The notes under the pieces are model-generated. The model did not search any database and was not told the origin of the DNA. It was given only the letters and a program-made list of their open reading frames with translations. From JAEULH01 sp034382075 (lineage in GTDB: Bacteria; Pseudomonadota; Alphaproteobacteria; Rhodospirillales; Defluviicoccaceae), in NCBI GenBank assembly GCA_034382075.1, contig JAXMOZ010000008.1, positions 10,183 through 74,182 on the forward strand: a stretch of DNA of 64,000 bases, read 5' to 3'. Below are positions 47,587 to 57,550 of the stretch, in pieces (the stretch's first letter is position 1; the number at the start of each line of letters is the position of its first letter). The position numbers were made by a program, and so were the translations under genes.

Positions 47587-50487
47587 ATGCAAACACCGAC
47601 AGCTCCCGACGCTGAATCGTCCATAGAGGCGGCGCGACAGCCCTCGCCCGCGCGGCCGTGGCGGAGCGCTCTCCGCCTCGCGCTTTGGATCCTTATCCCG
47701 CTCCTGTTGCTGGCACTGTCGGTATTCGTGGTGCCGACGTACGCCGCCCGCTATGTCGCCCGTAGCCAGCTTGAAGGCATGGGCGTCGCGACTGAGGGCA
47801 TCAACACCCTAAAGATCGATGTCTGGAACCGGGAGGTCTGGCTCGGACCGGTGCAGTTTCGGGGAGAAGCCGCACCTTTCGGGCATGTCGAGGAACTGGG
47901 GTTGAAGCTGGGCGTCATGAACCTGTTTCAGCGACAGGCTTTGATCCGCGAGCTGGTAATCAAGGGTGTAGACCTTCAGCTGACTCGAGAAGAGGACGGA
48001 AAGCTGATCCTCAATGGCGTCGATCTGCGGCGAAAGGGCAGGGAGGAAGCAGAGAAACCTGCAGCTCAGGAGAGCAAGCCCTGGGGCGCCGGGATCGACA
48101 AGGTCCGCATCGTCGATAGCCGCATTTTCTTCACCGACCGAGCACGAGGGACGATCGAGCTCGCAGTCGCCAGCCTGGAGCTCGATGAGTTCCGAAGCTG
48201 GGAGCCCGAGCATGCAGGACGCTTTCTCCTCGACGCCACGATCAACAACATGAGCTTCCGCGCCCAGGGCACGGCCAAACCATTCAGCGAGACAGCGAGC
48301 GCCGACGCGGAGGTGACCGTCGACGAGGTCGAGATCGAGAAGATCGCGCGCTACACCGGCCCGCTCGGCTTCGACCGCAGGTCGGGGGTGCTACGGGCCG
48401 ACCTCTCCGCAACCGTAAGCGCCGCGGGCGGCGACGTGAACGGCACCGTGAAGGGCGAAATCGTCAATCGCAACGTCGATCAGAGCCGCCCTGACCAGGT
48501 CGCCCTCCGGTTCGATGAGGCCGTCCTGCTCCTCGATCACACCTTTCGCTTAGCCGGGGACGGCACCAACGCAGTGGACGGGCCGCTCAAGTTCTCGATC
48601 AAGGCGGCGAACCTGAGCGTCCCAGGCGGCTCGGGGTTGAGTGTCGCCTCGGGCGAGGTGGACCTTCCCGCGTTCAGTGTCAGAACGGGCGGGGGCCGCA
48701 CGGAGGTCAGCTCGGAAGGGTCCGTCCGGCTCACCGGAGTCGCGAGCCGGCCAGCAGAGGCGGGCGCGGCAGGAGGCGCGTCTTTCGCCGCCTCCGACAT
48801 CCAAACCGTAGCCAGGGGCCTACGCCTGGCACTTGAAAGCGGCGGCACCGACCTCGCCGGGGCGGTGAAGGTCACCGCCAGCGCTCTTCAGCTGGAGGCG
48901 CCGCAAGCTGGGGCGCCGGGGCCGCTAAAGGTCGCGGCGGACCGGGCGGCGCTGGCTCTTGCCAATCTGGCCGTCAAAACAGGCGGCGGCCAATCGTCTG
49001 TCGATGCCTCGGGAACAGTCGACGTTGACGAGCTTTCAGCGGAGCTGCCGGCTACCAGCGAGCAGCCTGCGGCGGAAGCCAAAGCGGGTCAGCTTCATGT
49101 TGATCTCCGGGAGATTGCCGCGCGGGTTGCGGAGGCCAACGAGTGGCGGGTCGCGTTCGACGCGGCCGTCGACGCGTTTACTGCCGCGGTTGGCGGCGGC
49201 GAGGTGGCCAAGGCCAGCCTCGGCAAGATCACCCTCGCCGGAGGCCACGCCGACCAAGCCATGCGGATCAGCGGCGACGAACTCAGCCTCGCCGGGGTCG
49301 CGGTCGATCTGACACGGGCGCCGCTCCCGAAGCCGGCTGCCGAAGCCGCGCCGGCGGCAGCTGTAGGAGCAGGCGGCGGACCCGACGGCGCTCCGACTTC
49401 GGCGGCCGACGGTCCAAAGCTCGTGCTGGGCCGCTTCGCTCTTGCGGATCCGGCGAAGGCCTCATTCACCGACGGCAGTGTCAGCCCGCCTGTCCGCATG
49501 GCCGCTGAGATCAACACGCTCCAGGTCAGCAACCTGAGCATGGAGGACCGAGAGCAGCCGACGGACATGCGGCTCTCGGCCGTCATCAACGGCTTCTCGC
49601 GGATCGACGCCTCCGGCTGGGCAAAGCCATTCGCCCCGAGCCCCAGCTTCGACATCCTGGCTCGGGTCAAAGACCTGGAGCTGCCGCCGCTCTCCCCGTA
49701 TGCGGCTCAGGCGGTTGGCGTGAACATAGATGGCGGTCGGCTAAACCTGAAGGCGGACGCCAAAGCCGAACAGGCTGCGCTCGATGGACTGGTGCAGATA
49801 GATCTCCGCGGCCTCGCCTTCGGGACGCTGTCCAAGGAGGATGAGGAGCGGCTGTCGGCGAAGGTCGGAGTGCCGATCAACACGGTGGTGAGCCTGCTGC
49901 AGGACGCGGAAGGCAAGATCGACCTGCGCGTTCCAATCTCCGGCAACCTGGCCTCACCGGACTTCGACCTCAGCGACGCCATCGGCCAAGCCGTAACCGG
50001 GGCGATGACGGCGGCTGTAACGGCCCCGTTCAAGCTCATCTTCGAGCCGGTCAACATGATCGCCGGCGGCGGAAGCTCTGGCCTGTCCTTGAAACCCATT
50101 CCTTTTGCCGCCGGCGAAGCTGCGATCACGCCGGAAGGACGGGTGTTCATCGACAGCTTGGCAAAGCTTCTGCAGCAGCGGCCTAAGCTCACGCTGCGGG
50201 TCTGCGGCAAGTCGACCGGGCAGGACGTAGCAGCTTTGCGCGCCCGTGGCGTCTTGCCTCAGCCCACGCCGGGTCCTCAAGCATCGAACGCGCAGCCCCG
50301 GGCTCCTGGGGCACAGCCGGACGAGCAGACCCGAGCGGAGCTCACCCGCCTGGCCGAAGAACGAACGGGAGCAGTCCGCCAGTATCTGGCCGAGCGGGCA
50401 CGAGTTCCCGTTGCACGTATCGGCGAATGCCGAGCCGCCTTCGAGCCGCAGAGCAAGGCGGGCCCACGCGCCGAGGCGAGCTTCTAG
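47587..50487 (+). CDS. DUF748 (AsmA-like) envelope protein
   Basis: A 966-residue protein with one N-terminal membrane anchor (about 29-51) and a long repetitive beta-rich periplasmic part. It has the DUF748 pattern: LEGMGVATEGINTLKIDVW, LNLFQRQ-like strand, RVDIVDSRIFF-like strand, later ADISLRGLAFG-type and FSAVINGFSRIDASG strands, and a final OmpA-like segment (FIDSLAKLLQQRPKLTLRVCG). Related AsmA/TamB/YhdP proteins bridge the envelope and have been linked to lipid transport. Not previously linked to a specific pathway here; it follows the BrkB gene by 72 bases. Confidence 0.8.
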   Translation: MQTPTAPDAESSIEAARQPSPARPWRSALRLALWILIPLLLLALSVFVVPTYAARYVARSQLEGMGVATEGINTLKIDVWNREVWLGPVQFRGEAAPFGHVEELGLKLGVMNLFQRQALIRELVIKGVDLQLTREEDGKLILNGVDLRRKGREEAEKPAAQESKPWGAGIDKVRIVDSRIFFTDRARGTIELAVASLELDEFRSWEPEHAGRFLLDATINNMSFRAQGTAKPFSETASADAEVTVDEVEIEKIARYTGPLGFDRRSGVLRADLSATVSAAGGDVNGTVKGEIVNRNVDQSRPDQVALRFDEAVLLLDHTFRLAGDGTNAVDGPLKFSIKAANLSVPGGSGLSVASGEVDLPAFSVRTGGGRTEVSSEGSVRLTGVASRPAEAGAAGGASFAASDIQTVARGLRLALESGGTDLAGAVKVTASALQLEAPQAGAPGPLKVAADRAALALANLAVKTGGGQSSVDASGTVDVDELSAELPATSEQPAAEAKAGQLHVDLREIAARVAEANEWRVAFDAAVDAFTAAVGGGEVAKASLGKITLAGGHADQAMRISGDELSLAGVAVDLTRAPLPKPAAEAAPAAAVGAGGGPDGAPTSAADGPKLVLGRFALADPAKASFTDGSVSPPVRMAAEINTLQVSNLSMEDREQPTDMRLSAVINGFSRIDASGWAKPFAPSPSFDILARVKDLELPPLSPYAAQAVGVNIDGGRLNLKADAKAEQAALDGLVQIDLRGLAFGTLSKEDEERLSAKVGVPINTVVSLLQDAEGKIDLRVPISGNLASPDFDLSDAIGQAVTGAMTAAVTAPFKLIFEPVNMIAGGGSSGLSLKPIPFAAGEAAITPEGRVFIDSLAKLLQQRPKLTLRVCGKSTGQDVAALRARGVLPQPTPGPQASNAQPRAPGAQPDEQTRAELTRLAEERTGAVRQYLAERARVPVARIGECRAAFEPQSKAGPRAEASF

Positions 50488-50504
50488 GGTAGATTGAGCG
50501 GCAA

Positions 50505-51680
50505 TTACTTGCTCAAGCTGCGCATGGCGCGGTCGATGCCTTCGAGCGTCAGTGGGAACATTCGCCCGCCAAATACTTGGCGCAGCAACTTCGTTGAGGC
50601 CGTGTAATCCCACCAATCCTCCGCCACCGGGTTGAGCCATATGGCGTGCTTGTAGACGTCCAGCAGACGCTCGAGCCACACGGCCCCGGGTTCGTCGTTC
50701 CAATGCTCGACGGATCCCCCCGGGTGGATTATCTCGTACGGGCTCATCGCCGCATCGCCGACGAAGATCACCTTGTAGTCGTGCGGGTAGGTGTGGAGCA
50801 CATCGAGGGTTGCCGTCGTCTCGTTCGTCCGCCTCCGGTTATCGCGCCAGACCCGCTCGTACAGACAGTTGTGAAAGTAGAAGTACTCGAGGTGCTTGAA
50901 CTCGCTGCGGGCGGCCGAGAACAGCTCCTCGCAGACCCTTACGTGTGGATCCATGGAGCCGCCGACATCCAGAAAGAGCAATACCTTAACGGCGTTGTGG
51001 CGCTCTCGCACCATCCTCAGGTCTAGGTATCCCTGCCGGGCCGTCGCGTCGATGGTGCCGGGAAGGTCCAACTCGTCCGCCGCCCCCTCCCGGGCAAAGC
51101 GGCGAAGCCGACGGAGTGCAATCTTGATGTTGCGGGTGCCGAGGTCGACGTCGGCCGACAGGTTTTGGAACTCACGCTTGTCCCAGACCTTCACCGCCCG
51201 GTTGTTGCGGTTCTTCTCCTGGCCGATGCGGATGCCCTCGGGGTTGTACCCGAAGGCGCCGAACGGCGAGGTTCCGGCGGTCCCGATCCACTTTGCGCCA
51301 CCTTGGTGACGGCCCCGCTGCTCTTCCAGGCGCTGCCTCACCGTTTCCATCAGCTTGTCCCAGCCGCCCATTGCTGCGACGAGCGCCTTCTCCTCCTCGC
51401 TCAGTTCCCGCTCGGCCAGCTTGCGTAGCCACTCCTCCGGGATCTCGACGACGTCTCCGTCCTCCGGCGGCTCCAGCCCCTTGAACACCGTGCCGAAGAC
51501 GCGATCGAACTTGTCCAGGTTGGTTTCGTCCTTAACCAGGCAGGAGCGGCTGATGTAATAGAAGTCATCGACGCTGTAGGCGGCGATGCCTGCGTCCATG
51601 GCCTCGATGAGGGTCAGGTACTCGCGCAGGCTGACCGGCAGCTTGGCTTGCCTCAGGGCGAGGAAGAAGCCGATGAACAT
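50505..51680 (-). CDS. CoxE-like VWA domain protein
   Basis: A 391-residue protein with a von Willebrand A domain in the second half. The metal site reads DVGGSMD, where the classic DxSxS has Gly at the first Ser position, and a Thr/Asp site follows in IFVGDAAMSP. It belongs to the CoxE-type group that partners with MoxR ATPases. The neighbouring AAA gene on the same strand, 27 bases upstream, is that partner. The client enzyme is unknown; no carbon monoxide dehydrogenase genes are in the window. Confidence 0.85.
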   Translation of the reverse strand: MFIGFFLALRQAKLPVSLREYLTLIEAMDAGIAAYSVDDFYYISRSCLVKDETNLDKFDRVFGTVFKGLEPPEDGDVVEIPEEWLRKLAERELSEEEKALVAAMGGWDKLMETVRQRLEEQRGRHQGGAKWIGTAGTSPFGAFGYNPEGIRIGQEKNRNNRAVKVWDKREFQNLSADVDLGTRNIKIALRRLRRFAREGAADELDLPGTIDATARQGYLDLRMVRERHNAVKVLLFLDVGGSMDPHVRVCEELFSAARSEFKHLEYFYFHNCLYERVWRDNRRRTNETTATLDVLHTYPHDYKVIFVGDAAMSPYEIIHPGGSVEHWNDEPGAVWLERLLDVYKHAIWLNPVAEDWWDYTASTKLLRQVFGGRMFPLTLEGIDRAMRSLSK

Positions 51681-51707
51681 TGCGCTAACTCCCGCCGCAT
51701 CTCCCGA

Positions 51708-52559
51708 TCATTTGCCCTCGCGCCGGTGGATGAAGGCCAGCCGCTCCAAGAGGTGCACATCCTGCTCGTTCTTTAGCAACGCGCCGTGGAGCGGAGGGAT
51801 CAGCTTGCGGCCATCCGCGGAGCGCAGGACCTCGGGCGGGATCTCCTCTGCCATGAGCAGCTTGAGCCAATCCAGCAGCTCCGAGGTGGACGGCTTCTTC
51901 TTCAATCCCGGCACGTCCCGGATCTCGAAGAACACGGTCAGGGCCTCGTGCACCAGCCGCTTATGGATGTTCGAGAAGTGCACGGCCACGATCCGCTCCA
52001 TGGTTTCGCGGTCCGGAAAGCGGATGTAGTGGAAGAAGCATCGGCGCAGGAACGCATCCGGTAGCTCCTTCTCGTTGTTGGAGGTGATGACGACGATCGG
52101 CCTCTGCCGCGCGACGATCGTTTCCTTCGTCTCGTAGACGTGGAACTCCATCCGGTCGAGTTCGAGCAGCAGGTCGTTGGGGAACTCGATGTCGGCCTTG
52201 TCGATCTCGTCGATCAACAGGACCGGGCGCGCCTCGCTGGTAAAACCCTCCCACAGTCGGCCCTTGACGATGTAGTTGCCAATGTCGTGGACGCGGGCAT
52301 CGCCGAGTTGGCTGTCGCGCAGCCTGGCCACCGCGTCGTACTCGTACAGGCCCTGCTGCGCCTTCGTGGTCGACTTGATGTGCCACTGGATCAGCGGTAC
52401 GCCGAGCGCCTTGGCAATCTCATGGGCGAGGATCGTCTTGCCCGTCCCGGGCTCCCCCTTGACCAGCAGCGGCCGCTCCAGCGTCACCGCCGCGTTCACC
52501 GCAACCATCAGGTCCTTGGTGGCGACGTAGGTGTCGGTCCCCGCGAAACTTCCGATCAT
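51708..52559 (-). CDS. MoxR-family AAA ATPase
   Basis: A 283-residue AAA+ protein with Walker A GEPGTGKT, Walker B LLIDEIDKAD, sensor 1 VITSNNEKELPDAFLRRC. MoxR proteins act as chaperones that insert cofactors or remodel complexes together with VWA proteins. It directly precedes the CoxE-like gene in one operon. Confidence 0.92.
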   Translation of the reverse strand: MIGSFAGTDTYVATKDLMVAVNAAVTLERPLLVKGEPGTGKTILAHEIAKALGVPLIQWHIKSTTKAQQGLYEYDAVARLRDSQLGDARVHDIGNYIVKGRLWEGFTSEARPVLLIDEIDKADIEFPNDLLLELDRMEFHVYETKETIVARQRPIVVITSNNEKELPDAFLRRCFFHYIRFPDRETMERIVAVHFSNIHKRLVHEALTVFFEIRDVPGLKKKPSTSELLDWLKLLMAEEIPPEVLRSADGRKLIPPLHGALLKNEQDVHLLERLAFIHRREGK

Positions 52560-52636
52560 GCGCCTCTCCTTTCGCCGCTGCTGCGCGCACGGTAGAAGCG
52601 CCTCATGGCGGCTGCAAGCCGCAGTCGTGCCAGCCG

Positions 52637-53542
52637 CTATGGTGACGGCAGCGCGGCCTCGCTGCAGGCCGCCGGTGCTTGGCCGCCCAGAGACTCAGCA
52701 AACACGCAGTTGCCCAGATAGTTGAGGAGGCGCTCGCGGGTCTCGGTCATTTGGAAGGCCTGGATGTGGCTCGCCCCTTCGATCAGCCAGAGCGCCTTCG
52801 GCGGGCGCGCCGCCTCGAACAGGTCCTCCGCGTGGCTCGGCGCCACGATCCGATCCTCCGCGCCATGAACGACGAGAATGGGCACGGGTGAGATCCCGGC
52901 GATGTCCTCCTCCGGGTGGTAGCGGTTGTCGATGGTGAACGACAACGGCACCTGCAGCAGCCAGGTCGGTTCGAACTCCGCGAGTTTCTCCCGGGCAATC
53001 CGCCGGTAGCTGGAGAACGCACCCTCGACGATCAACCCGCGGACCTGCGTCCGCCGGGGTGAACGAACCAGGCTGGAGATGGCAACGCTGCCGCCGAGGC
53101 TTTGGCCGAAAACGGCAATGCGGTTCGGATCGACCCCGTCCAGTTGGAAGGTCTGATCGATCGCTGCCATCGTGTCGCGGTGCAAGCCGTCCAGGTCGGT
53201 CTCGCCCGCGGATGCGCCAAATCCCCGGTAGTCGAAAAGGAAGACGTTGTATCCCTGGCTCGGCAGCCAAGCGACGCTGGCGATGTGGGTGCTGATGTTC
53301 TCGGCGTTGCCATGGACGAACAGGACGGTTCCTCTGGCCTCGTCATTGGCCGGCAGAAACCAGCCGTGAAGACGCACGCCGTCTGCCGCGTGAAACTCGA
53401 CGTCCCGGTAGTCGAGGCCGATGACCTCGGGCGTGAGGACGTGCTCACGGGTGGGGTAGAACAGCAGGCTCGTGCAGCCATACAGCAGCACGCCGGCAAA
53501 GACGGCCGCCGCCAGGCGGAGCCAACGCTTCAGAAATACCAT
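52637..53542 (-). CDS. Alpha/beta hydrolase, lipoprotein or membrane anchored
   Basis: A 301-residue hydrolase. Catalytic Ser lies in FGQSLGGSVA, the oxyanion-hole region is HGNAENIS, the acid is Asp in HGAEDRIV and the His in GASHIQAF. An N-terminal hydrophobic stretch ends in LLYGC, a possible lipobox, so it is probably on the periplasmic side. ATG 53542 overlaps the 3' end of the DUF4105 gene by 13 bases. It resembles the BEM46/YjfP-like group. Part of the envelope cluster with DUF4105 and DUF3015 proteins. Confidence 0.85.
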   Translation of the reverse strand: MVFLKRWLRLAAAVFAGVLLYGCTSLLFYPTREHVLTPEVIGLDYRDVEFHAADGVRLHGWFLPANDEARGTVLFVHGNAENISTHIASVAWLPSQGYNVFLFDYRGFGASAGETDLDGLHRDTMAAIDQTFQLDGVDPNRIAVFGQSLGGSVAISSLVRSPRRTQVRGLIVEGAFSSYRRIAREKLAEFEPTWLLQVPLSFTIDNRYHPEEDIAGISPVPILVVHGAEDRIVAPSHAEDLFEAARPPKALWLIEGASHIQAFQMTETRERLLNYLGNCVFAESLGGQAPAACSEAALPSP

Positions 53543-55458
53543 TGCAGGCTGGTCATCCACTCGGCGAAGGGGTCGCCGCCATCATTGCGGACACCGGCTT
53601 CAACGCGCAACGAAAGGTTGGCATCCAGGTGGAAGCCCTGGCCTAGGCTCAGCCCGTACCTGTCGGAAAGCCTGTCGCTGCCGGCGGTGGCCTGCCATTT
53701 CGCCTCCACCGCCGTCGACCACCATGGCGTTATCGGCCATGAGAACGCGAGTTCCGGGCCGGCGCCGATGATCCTCGCGTCCCGCGTGTAGCGGTCCGCG
53801 AACAGGCTCGCGCCAATCAGCGCCGAAACCCGGGCGCCTCCGCCCAAGGCCCATGTTCCTCCGGCGGCGCCCTCTGCGAGGCCGACCAGCCAGCCGGCGT
53901 CCTCGCCGTCCTCACGGAAGCGCTCGACGCCAAGCTTCGTCCGCCAGGACATCGGGCGGAAGAAGCTATCGCGCGGCGACAGCGACTTGATGCTGACGGC
54001 GGTGAAATCCTCCAGCCGCGGCCGATCACCCAGGTACGCTCGCGCACGCCCGCCCAGGACTTCGATCTCGGCGCCCTCCAGATATCCCGCCGGCGGATCG
54101 AGGAGATCATGGAGCGCGGGACGAAGGCCAAACTCGATGAAGGGCGCGCCGCCCGTCATGCCGAACCCGCCGCTGAGCCGAACCGACTCGTGGCCCTGAT
54201 CCGGACGCCCGGATGGAGGTTTGCCCCGGGCGAGCGACGGCTGACCAATGGCTGCACGGGCGCGCAACAGGTTCAAAGACCGAGGCGCCGCCACTTCCCG
54301 GCCGACTTCTCCGGCGTTCAGCCGGTACTGCAGCAACGCTTGCGCCAACTCCAGGATCGTCGCCTGCGCTTCGGGCCCACGGGCGACAAGCCCGGCGGCG
54401 TCGACCTGGGCGCCGCCACCGGCGAGCGCCAACGCCAGACCCTGCTCCTCCGCATCAAGGCCATCGCGAAGGCCTTCGATCCGGGTCATTGCCGAAGGAC
54501 GGAACACGATGTTGCCAAGCAGTTGGTCTTGCCGCACGACCCCGCGAACCGTATCGACGGGAATGGCGTATACGTCGAGACCCCTGGTCAGGTCCAGATC
54601 TGGGCGTGCCGTATTGATCAACGATAGGAGCACATACGAGCAGTTGGTCGACAGAAAATAGTAGTCGACATATTGCCCCCGTAATTCCCAGAGATGCTGA
54701 AGCATCATCTGGACCTCAGCCGGTTTTAGGTTGAGCTGGTACTCCCAGATGTCGCGGTTCTCGATTTCGCTATACTCGCCCACTTTCTCGTAGTACGGCA
54801 TGACCGAGAAATAACCTCGGTAGCCGCCGCCCAGCCCCTTGACCGCGAACAGGGCGCCGCCGTCAGGACCCGTGTCCGCGGCGAAGTTGATGGCGAAGGA
54901 CAGGAGCCGAGTGTCCTCGGGCTGCTGCGGCCTGTCGATCCGCAGCAGGGTATGGCCGAACATGGACGACGGGTTGTTAAGGTACGCCGAAGGGTAAGCG
55001 AGCGTCACCCGCTCCGCATCCACGGTGCGAAACCACTGCTCGTACCCCGGACACGGCTGCTCCTTGAGGCGCGCCGGGTCAAAACCCAGTTCAGCCTTGA
55101 GCCAGCGGTAGCGGGCAATCCGCAGGCACTGCGGCGACTGATCCGCGGACGGCGCGGCGGGCGCGAAGAAGCTGCGAATGGTCGCGTCCAGCTCCGCCTC
55201 CGGGTTCGTCTTCCCATCCACTGCGGCGAAGAACGAGGGACTGTCGATCAGGCTGGACGTGCCGCCCAAAGCCCGGGGCTGGTAATGGACGAGCGTCTGC
55301 CACTGGCGATGCTGCGCCAGGCGAGCGGCGCGGGCCCTGGCTATGAGCTCCGAGGCGTACGGGTCCTCCACCGCTGACGCCGCTGGACCGGGCTTCAGGA
55401 GCCACACCGCCATCGCCGCGAGAACAATGATTATTCGGCTGATCCGACGCGCCGTCAT
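53530..55458 (-). CDS. DUF4105 family periplasmic/outer-membrane protein
   Basis: A 642-residue exported protein. The N-terminal half matches DUF4105 (Lnb-type N-terminal periplasmic domain): LAYPSAYLNNPSSMFGHTLL, then YFLSTNCSYVLLSLI with the conserved N-C-S. The C-terminal 250 residues are barrel-like and end in LQWYF, a typical outer-membrane terminal Phe. It lies 113 bases downstream of a DUF3015 gene and overlaps the hydrolase gene. This set recurs in gammaproteobacteria; its role is unknown. Confidence 0.85.
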   Translation of the reverse strand: MTARRISRIIIVLAAMAVWLLKPGPAASAVEDPYASELIARARAARLAQHRQWQTLVHYQPRALGGTSSLIDSPSFFAAVDGKTNPEAELDATIRSFFAPAAPSADQSPQCLRIARYRWLKAELGFDPARLKEQPCPGYEQWFRTVDAERVTLAYPSAYLNNPSSMFGHTLLRIDRPQQPEDTRLLSFAINFAADTGPDGGALFAVKGLGGGYRGYFSVMPYYEKVGEYSEIENRDIWEYQLNLKPAEVQMMLQHLWELRGQYVDYYFLSTNCSYVLLSLINTARPDLDLTRGLDVYAIPVDTVRGVVRQDQLLGNIVFRPSAMTRIEGLRDGLDAEEQGLALALAGGGAQVDAAGLVARGPEAQATILELAQALLQYRLNAGEVGREVAAPRSLNLLRARAAIGQPSLARGKPPSGRPDQGHESVRLSGGFGMTGGAPFIEFGLRPALHDLLDPPAGYLEGAEIEVLGGRARAYLGDRPRLEDFTAVSIKSLSPRDSFFRPMSWRTKLGVERFREDGEDAGWLVGLAEGAAGGTWALGGGARVSALIGASLFADRYTRDARIIGAGPELAFSWPITPWWSTAVEAKWQATAGSDRLSDRYGLSLGQGFHLDANLSLRVEAGVRNDGGDPFAEWMTSLQWYF

Positions 55459-55571
55459 GCGTCACGCCGGTACCCGGCACGCTGTGTTGGCGAAGGAAAC
55501 CCGCGGCTTGGCGGCCGGGTATGGCCGGATGGTTCGGCACCGGGCCCCGTACGGCCCGGTGCCTGACATGA

Positions 55572-56069
55572 TCAGGAGAGAACGTAACGCTTGAGCTGCG
55601 GGTCCTCTGACATCACTGCATTCAACGACACCGCGACATCCGCCGCGGTTGCTGTTTCAGAAGGAACGATGCGGTCGAAGTTGCGCTGGGCGGTGGCGTA
55701 GAACGCATCGCGGTCGGCGTCCTCGATGCCAATGAGATCGGCGGCGGAAGCGAGGGTCTCCCCGCGCCCGGCGGCCATCTCCTGAACGAACCTGTCCATG
55801 TTGGGGCCGATGAACGCCGCAAGTTCATCCGGCCGGTACACCCTGCCACCTCGAGCGCAGCCGGAGGTGCCGGAGGTTATGCCGAAGGTCTGCGTACCGA
55901 AGGTTCCGTTGGTGGTTGCGGCAAGGAGCTGCGGACCCTGCCCGGACTGTCCCTCCCAAGCGATCGTCCCGAGACCGCAGCCAACGTTGTTCGGATCCTT
56001 TTGCGCAGCCATAGCGTTGCCCGCCGTCAAGGCGGCCGCAATCGCGATCGCATACCCAAGCTTTTGCAT
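55572..56069 (-). CDS. DUF3015 family secreted protein
   Basis: A 165-residue protein with signal peptide (cleavage after AMAA) and the DUF3015 pattern NVGCGLGTIAWEGQ, QTFGITSGTSGC, two conserved Cys. First gene of the DUF3015 - DUF4105 - hydrolase cluster. Function unknown. Confidence 0.85.
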   Translation of the reverse strand: MQKLGYAIAIAAALTAGNAMAAQKDPNNVGCGLGTIAWEGQSGQGPQLLAATTNGTFGTQTFGITSGTSGCARGGRVYRPDELAAFIGPNMDRFVQEMAAGRGETLASAADLIGIEDADRDAFYATAQRNFDRIVPSETATAADVAVSLNAVMSEDPQLKRYVLS

Positions 56070-56201
56070 GATGGCCCTCCCAACCGTAGCAGTAAATAAG
56101 AACGATTCTTCATCCAGTAGCCGGAGGGTATGTCTCGCTGCGCGTTGTTGTCAAGTTGGGGCGGTCTGGCTCAGACAAGCGGATGCATCGACGTGTCGCT
56201 G

Positions 56202-56783
56202 CTAGAACGTGCCTGCTGCGGCAAGCCGTTTCTCTTTGCTCCAGAGAACCACGGCGTCGGCTGCGGTGCGCCCGAGATCCCGCGCCAGATCCTCCATCGA
56301 CAGCGGTCGCCAGTGCCCGGACAGGCCCGTTGGGCCGAGTTCGTTGCTCATCGCCGAGAAAGCCGCCTGCGCGGCGCCTTCGCGGTCCAGCACTCGAAAC
56401 GCCGCCGCCAGGTAGGGCCGACCCAAGCCAGAGCCGACGACGAAGCGTAGAGCCTCGCTGCCGGCATCGGCTTCCGTGAGAACACCTTCCAGAACGAGAG
56501 CGTTGCCGTCGGCGCCCCGCGGGTCGCGATCGTAGATGACCGCAAAGGCTTCCGCCCTCAGCAGCCGGTCGAGGAGCGCCTCCCGCATGAAGCGCGCGAG
56601 CCGTCGAGCTTCGGGATCCTCGGCTTCGATCTCGCCGAGGATGAGCTGCGCGGGCCGGGTCGGCGGCGGCTTCACGAGAGTTACGACAACATCCGTCGAG
56701 CAGGAGAAGAGCAGGACTGATGCAAGGACGAGGGCTGCCCCCCTGCCTAGACCGACACGGTCGCGAACCCCGGTAGCCGCCAT
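56202..56783 (-). CDS. DUF4410-like lipoprotein
   Basis: A 193-residue lipoprotein (lipobox LLFSC near residue 28). The mature part, with FMREALLDRLLRAEAFAVI and LVLEGVLTEADAGSEALRF, fits the DUF4410 outer-membrane lipoprotein family, whose biological role is unknown. Alone between DUF3015 and DUF6134 genes on the same strand. Confidence 0.7.
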   Translation of the reverse strand: MAATGVRDRVGLGRGAALVLASVLLFSCSTDVVVTLVKPPPTRPAQLILGEIEAEDPEARRLARFMREALLDRLLRAEAFAVIYDRDPRGADGNALVLEGVLTEADAGSEALRFVVGSGLGRPYLAAAFRVLDREGAAQAAFSAMSNELGPTGLSGHWRPLSMEDLARDLGRTAADAVVLWSKEKRLAAAGTF

Positions 56784-56863
56784 TGATGCCCCCTACGGGT
56801 ACTCCGGCCCACGTTATAGCAGAGGATAAGCAGGGCGTCAGCGGCGGTAGCTCGCCGGCTCCG

Positions 56864-57550
56864 CTAGGCTCGCAACCGGTATTCGATCTGGGCGCTTTTC
56901 TTTTTGAAGCGCGCGCCGACCCACCGGCCGCTGTCGTCGTAGGCGATGTCACCATTCAGGATGCTGCTGACGCTGTACACGGTTACCGGCCGCTGATGCC
57001 CTTGCACCTCCCACGAGGCCTGCTCCCGCCGGTGAACCACCTGCTCCTCCAGAACGCCCTTCTGCGGGTCGAGCAACACGGAGCGCGACATCATCCTAAC
57101 GGTCCAGTAACTGCCCACCATAATGTCCGCCGGCACCACTATGGTCCCCTTGCGCCCCTTCACCTCGAAGCCCGCGTCCACCGCGCCGCCGACGACCCTA
57201 TCGCTTCGCTCGTCTCCCTTGCTTTCGCTCTCGAAGGCGACGAGGCGATCGTTCCTCCACGTTTCGATGCCGCGATGGCGGTAGGTGAACAACGGTATGC
57301 CGAGAGGGCTTACGTCGATGTCGACGTCACTGCGGACGACAAAAGCGCTCTGCGACCCTTCCATCCGAACCTCGTGACTGCCGATGATCTGGCCGAGGCC
57401 GAGGACGTCGAACCTGAGACGGCGCTCTGGGACAGTAGACAGCAGAGGCGCTTCGGCCGCACTTGTACGCCGGCCCCCAAGAACGGTGGCAGCCAATGCG
57501 AACTGGCCCAATCTGCGCCGGCTTAGCCGCGCTGAAGATGCTACCTTCAT
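56864..57550 (-). CDS. DUF6134 family Tat-exported protein
   Basis: A 228-residue protein from ATG 57550 with a twin-arginine signal (SRRRLGQFALAAT). The mature part shows FDVLGLGQIIGSHEV and RHRGIETWRNDRLVAFES, features of the DUF6134 family. Probably a periplasmic beta-rich binding protein. Function unknown. Confidence 0.72.
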   Translation of the reverse strand: MKVASSARLSRRRLGQFALAATVLGGRRTSAAEAPLLSTVPERRLRFDVLGLGQIIGSHEVRMEGSQSAFVVRSDVDIDVSPLGIPLFTYRHRGIETWRNDRLVAFESESKGDERSDRVVGGAVDAGFEVKGRKGTIVVPADIMVGSYWTVRMMSRSVLLDPQKGVLEEQVVHRREQASWEVQGHQRPVTVYSVSSILNGDIAYDDSGRWVGARFKKKSAQIEYRLRA

